Shown here: piece by piece, positions 17,057-17,762 of the stretch
Layout of the letters: every line of letters begins with the position of its first letter
Position numbering within the stretch: position 1 is the first letter of the stretch
Notes under the pieces: generated by a model
What the model saw: only the letters and a program-made list of their open reading frames with translations
What the model was told of the DNA's origin: nothing
Databases searched by the model: none
Program-made: the position numbers and the translations under genes
NCBI GenBank assembly: GCA_021295675.1
Contig: JAGWBY010000079.1
Coordinates: forward strand, 1-17,762
Reading direction: 5' to 3'
Length of the DNA: 17,762 nucleotides
Source: Candidatus Latescibacterota bacterium
Lineage (GTDB): Bacteria > Latescibacterota > UBA2968 > UBA8231

Positions 17057-17762
17057 GTGCGCCTATTCGCGTTGCTTCTTTGGGTGGGCATCCCCGCGGC
17101 GTCTTTTGCCCAACTCACCATTACAGGGGCGGTCACCGATGAACGCGGCGAGCCGCTGCCGGGTGCCAGCATTGGCGTCGTTGGCACCACCATCGGCACC
17201 ATCGCCGATGCCGACGGCCAGTTCGCCCTCGTCCTGCCGTTGCTGGAAGCGGAAACGCTGCTCGAAGCGCGGTTTGTGGGCTATCAATCCGCGCAACGCA
17301 CCATTCGCCAAAACGACGGCTCGACGACCGTTGTTTTTCAGCTTGCCGTGGATGCCTTGCAATTGGACGAAATTGTCGTCACCGGCCTTTCCGCGGCCAC
17401 CAGCAGAAAGCAACTGGGCCATGCCATTTCCACCGTTAGCGCCCGGCAGTTGGCAACGGCTGGCACCCTCGGCCCTCGACAAAGCCCTAAGCGGCAAATT
17501 GGCCGGTGCGCTCGTGCAGCAAAATTCGGGCAATCCGGCCGGCGGCGCGACCGTCCGCTTGCGCGGCACCAGTACAGTGCTGGGCGACGCCGACCCGCTC
17601 TACGTGGTAGATGGCGTCGTTGTCAACAACAGTTCGCCCGAACTCATCCGCCTCGGCGACCTCAACCCCAACGACGTAGAGCACGTCGAGGTCGTCAAAG
17701 GCGCGGCGGCCGCTGCCCTGTACGGCTCGCGTGCCAACAACGGCGTCGTGCAGATCTTTACC
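17057..17762 (+). CDS. SusC/RagA-type TonB-dependent outer-membrane receptor, 3' partial and frame-broken
   Basis: Start of an outer-membrane receptor for active uptake of a large substrate, energised by TonB. GTG 17057 gives a signal peptide (RLFALLLWVGIPAASFAQ). Next comes a carboxypeptidase-regulatory-like domain (LTITGAVTDERGEPLPGAS, GTIADADGQFAL, FVGYQSAQ) and the LDEIVVTG TonB-box-like segment. The frame changes near 17471; the plug domain then reads ALDKALSGKLAGALVQQN, GGATVRLRGTSTV, PLYVVDGVVVNNSS and VVKGAAAAALYGSRANNGV. The protein runs past the right edge; the barrel is not in the window. The change is +1 (one extra base, or 2+3n missing), unlike the other breaks. A further in-frame loss before DLNPND is possible, since relatives often have about eight residues (xxNRLV) there. 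It starts five bases after dnaK, an odd pairing; a separate promoter was not found. No SusD is visible yet. Confidence 0.85.
   Translation, partial: MRLFALLLWVGIPAASFAQLTITGAVTDERGEPLPGASIGVVGTTIGTIADADGQFALVLPLLEAETLLEARFVGYQSAQRTIRQNDGSTTVVFQLAVDALQLDEIVVTGLSAATSRKQLGHAISTVSARQLATAGTLGPRQSPKRQIGRCARAAKFGQSGRRRDRPLARHQYSAGRRRPALRGRWRRCQQQFARTHPPRRPQPQRRRARRGRQRRGGRCPVRLACQQRRRADLY
17468..17475 (+). other. Frame change in the SusC-like gene
   Basis: Upstream reads SARQLATAGTL in one frame, downstream ALDKALSGKLAGA in the next (+1). This can be one surplus G in the GG of CTCGGCCCTC or loss of two, five or more bases. The family is variable here, so the size cannot be estimated. Confidence 0.6.

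Overview
The window reads as part of a GC-rich bacterial chromosome, probably from the FCB superphylum or a neighbour (Latescibacterota, Poribacteria or similar). Three things point there: a secreted vWA protein with a FlgD-like, Por/T9SS-style C-terminal domain, an internalin-like leucine-rich-repeat protein, and a SusC/RagA-type TonB receptor with a carboxypeptidase-regulatory-like domain. Phylum is inferred from gene families only; there is no rRNA. There are no tRNA genes, CRISPR arrays, transposases or integrases.

Layout. 1-3050 (+): a nitrite/sulfite reductase (open at the left edge), a conserved hypothetical protein and a 7Fe/8Fe-type ferredoxin, which could be the reductase's electron donor. 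3178-6022 (+): a tight operon of 2-oxo-acid dehydrogenase E1 alpha, E1 beta and a short-chain dehydrogenase. 6120-7382 (+): an AAA_14/DUF4143 ATPase. 7479-11268 (+): two exported proteins (LRR, then VIT-vWA), closed by a strong hairpin. 11350-11963 (-): a Phd/VapC-type toxin-antitoxin pair. 12109-14891 (-): a LolD/MacB-like ABC ATPase and uvrB. 15175-17762 (+): dnaK, then the beginning of a SusC-like receptor running off the right edge. uvrB and dnaK are divergent across an AT-rich spacer.

The most unusual thing is that the conserved housekeeping genes (nitrite/sulfite reductase, E1 alpha, uvrB, dnaK, probably the SusC gene) are each interrupted, while the lineage-variable genes between about 5.1 and 12.9 kb are intact. 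The breaks are not single-base slips. Comparison with remembered family sequences shows about 13-28 nt absent at each site, usually removing a well conserved motif (ACGNS, IGFYGNS, YIGEEAV, FGDEIERI, DSMRAAI, VIPNAEG). At least one in-frame loss of the same size lies in dnaK. Restoring the estimated losses gives uvrB 664 and dnaK 640 codons, normal for their families. The flanking protein is otherwise well conserved, so an assembly or scaffolding artefact at shared conserved words is the simplest explanation. Real micro-deletion is the alternative. I see no convincing new defence or mobile system here.
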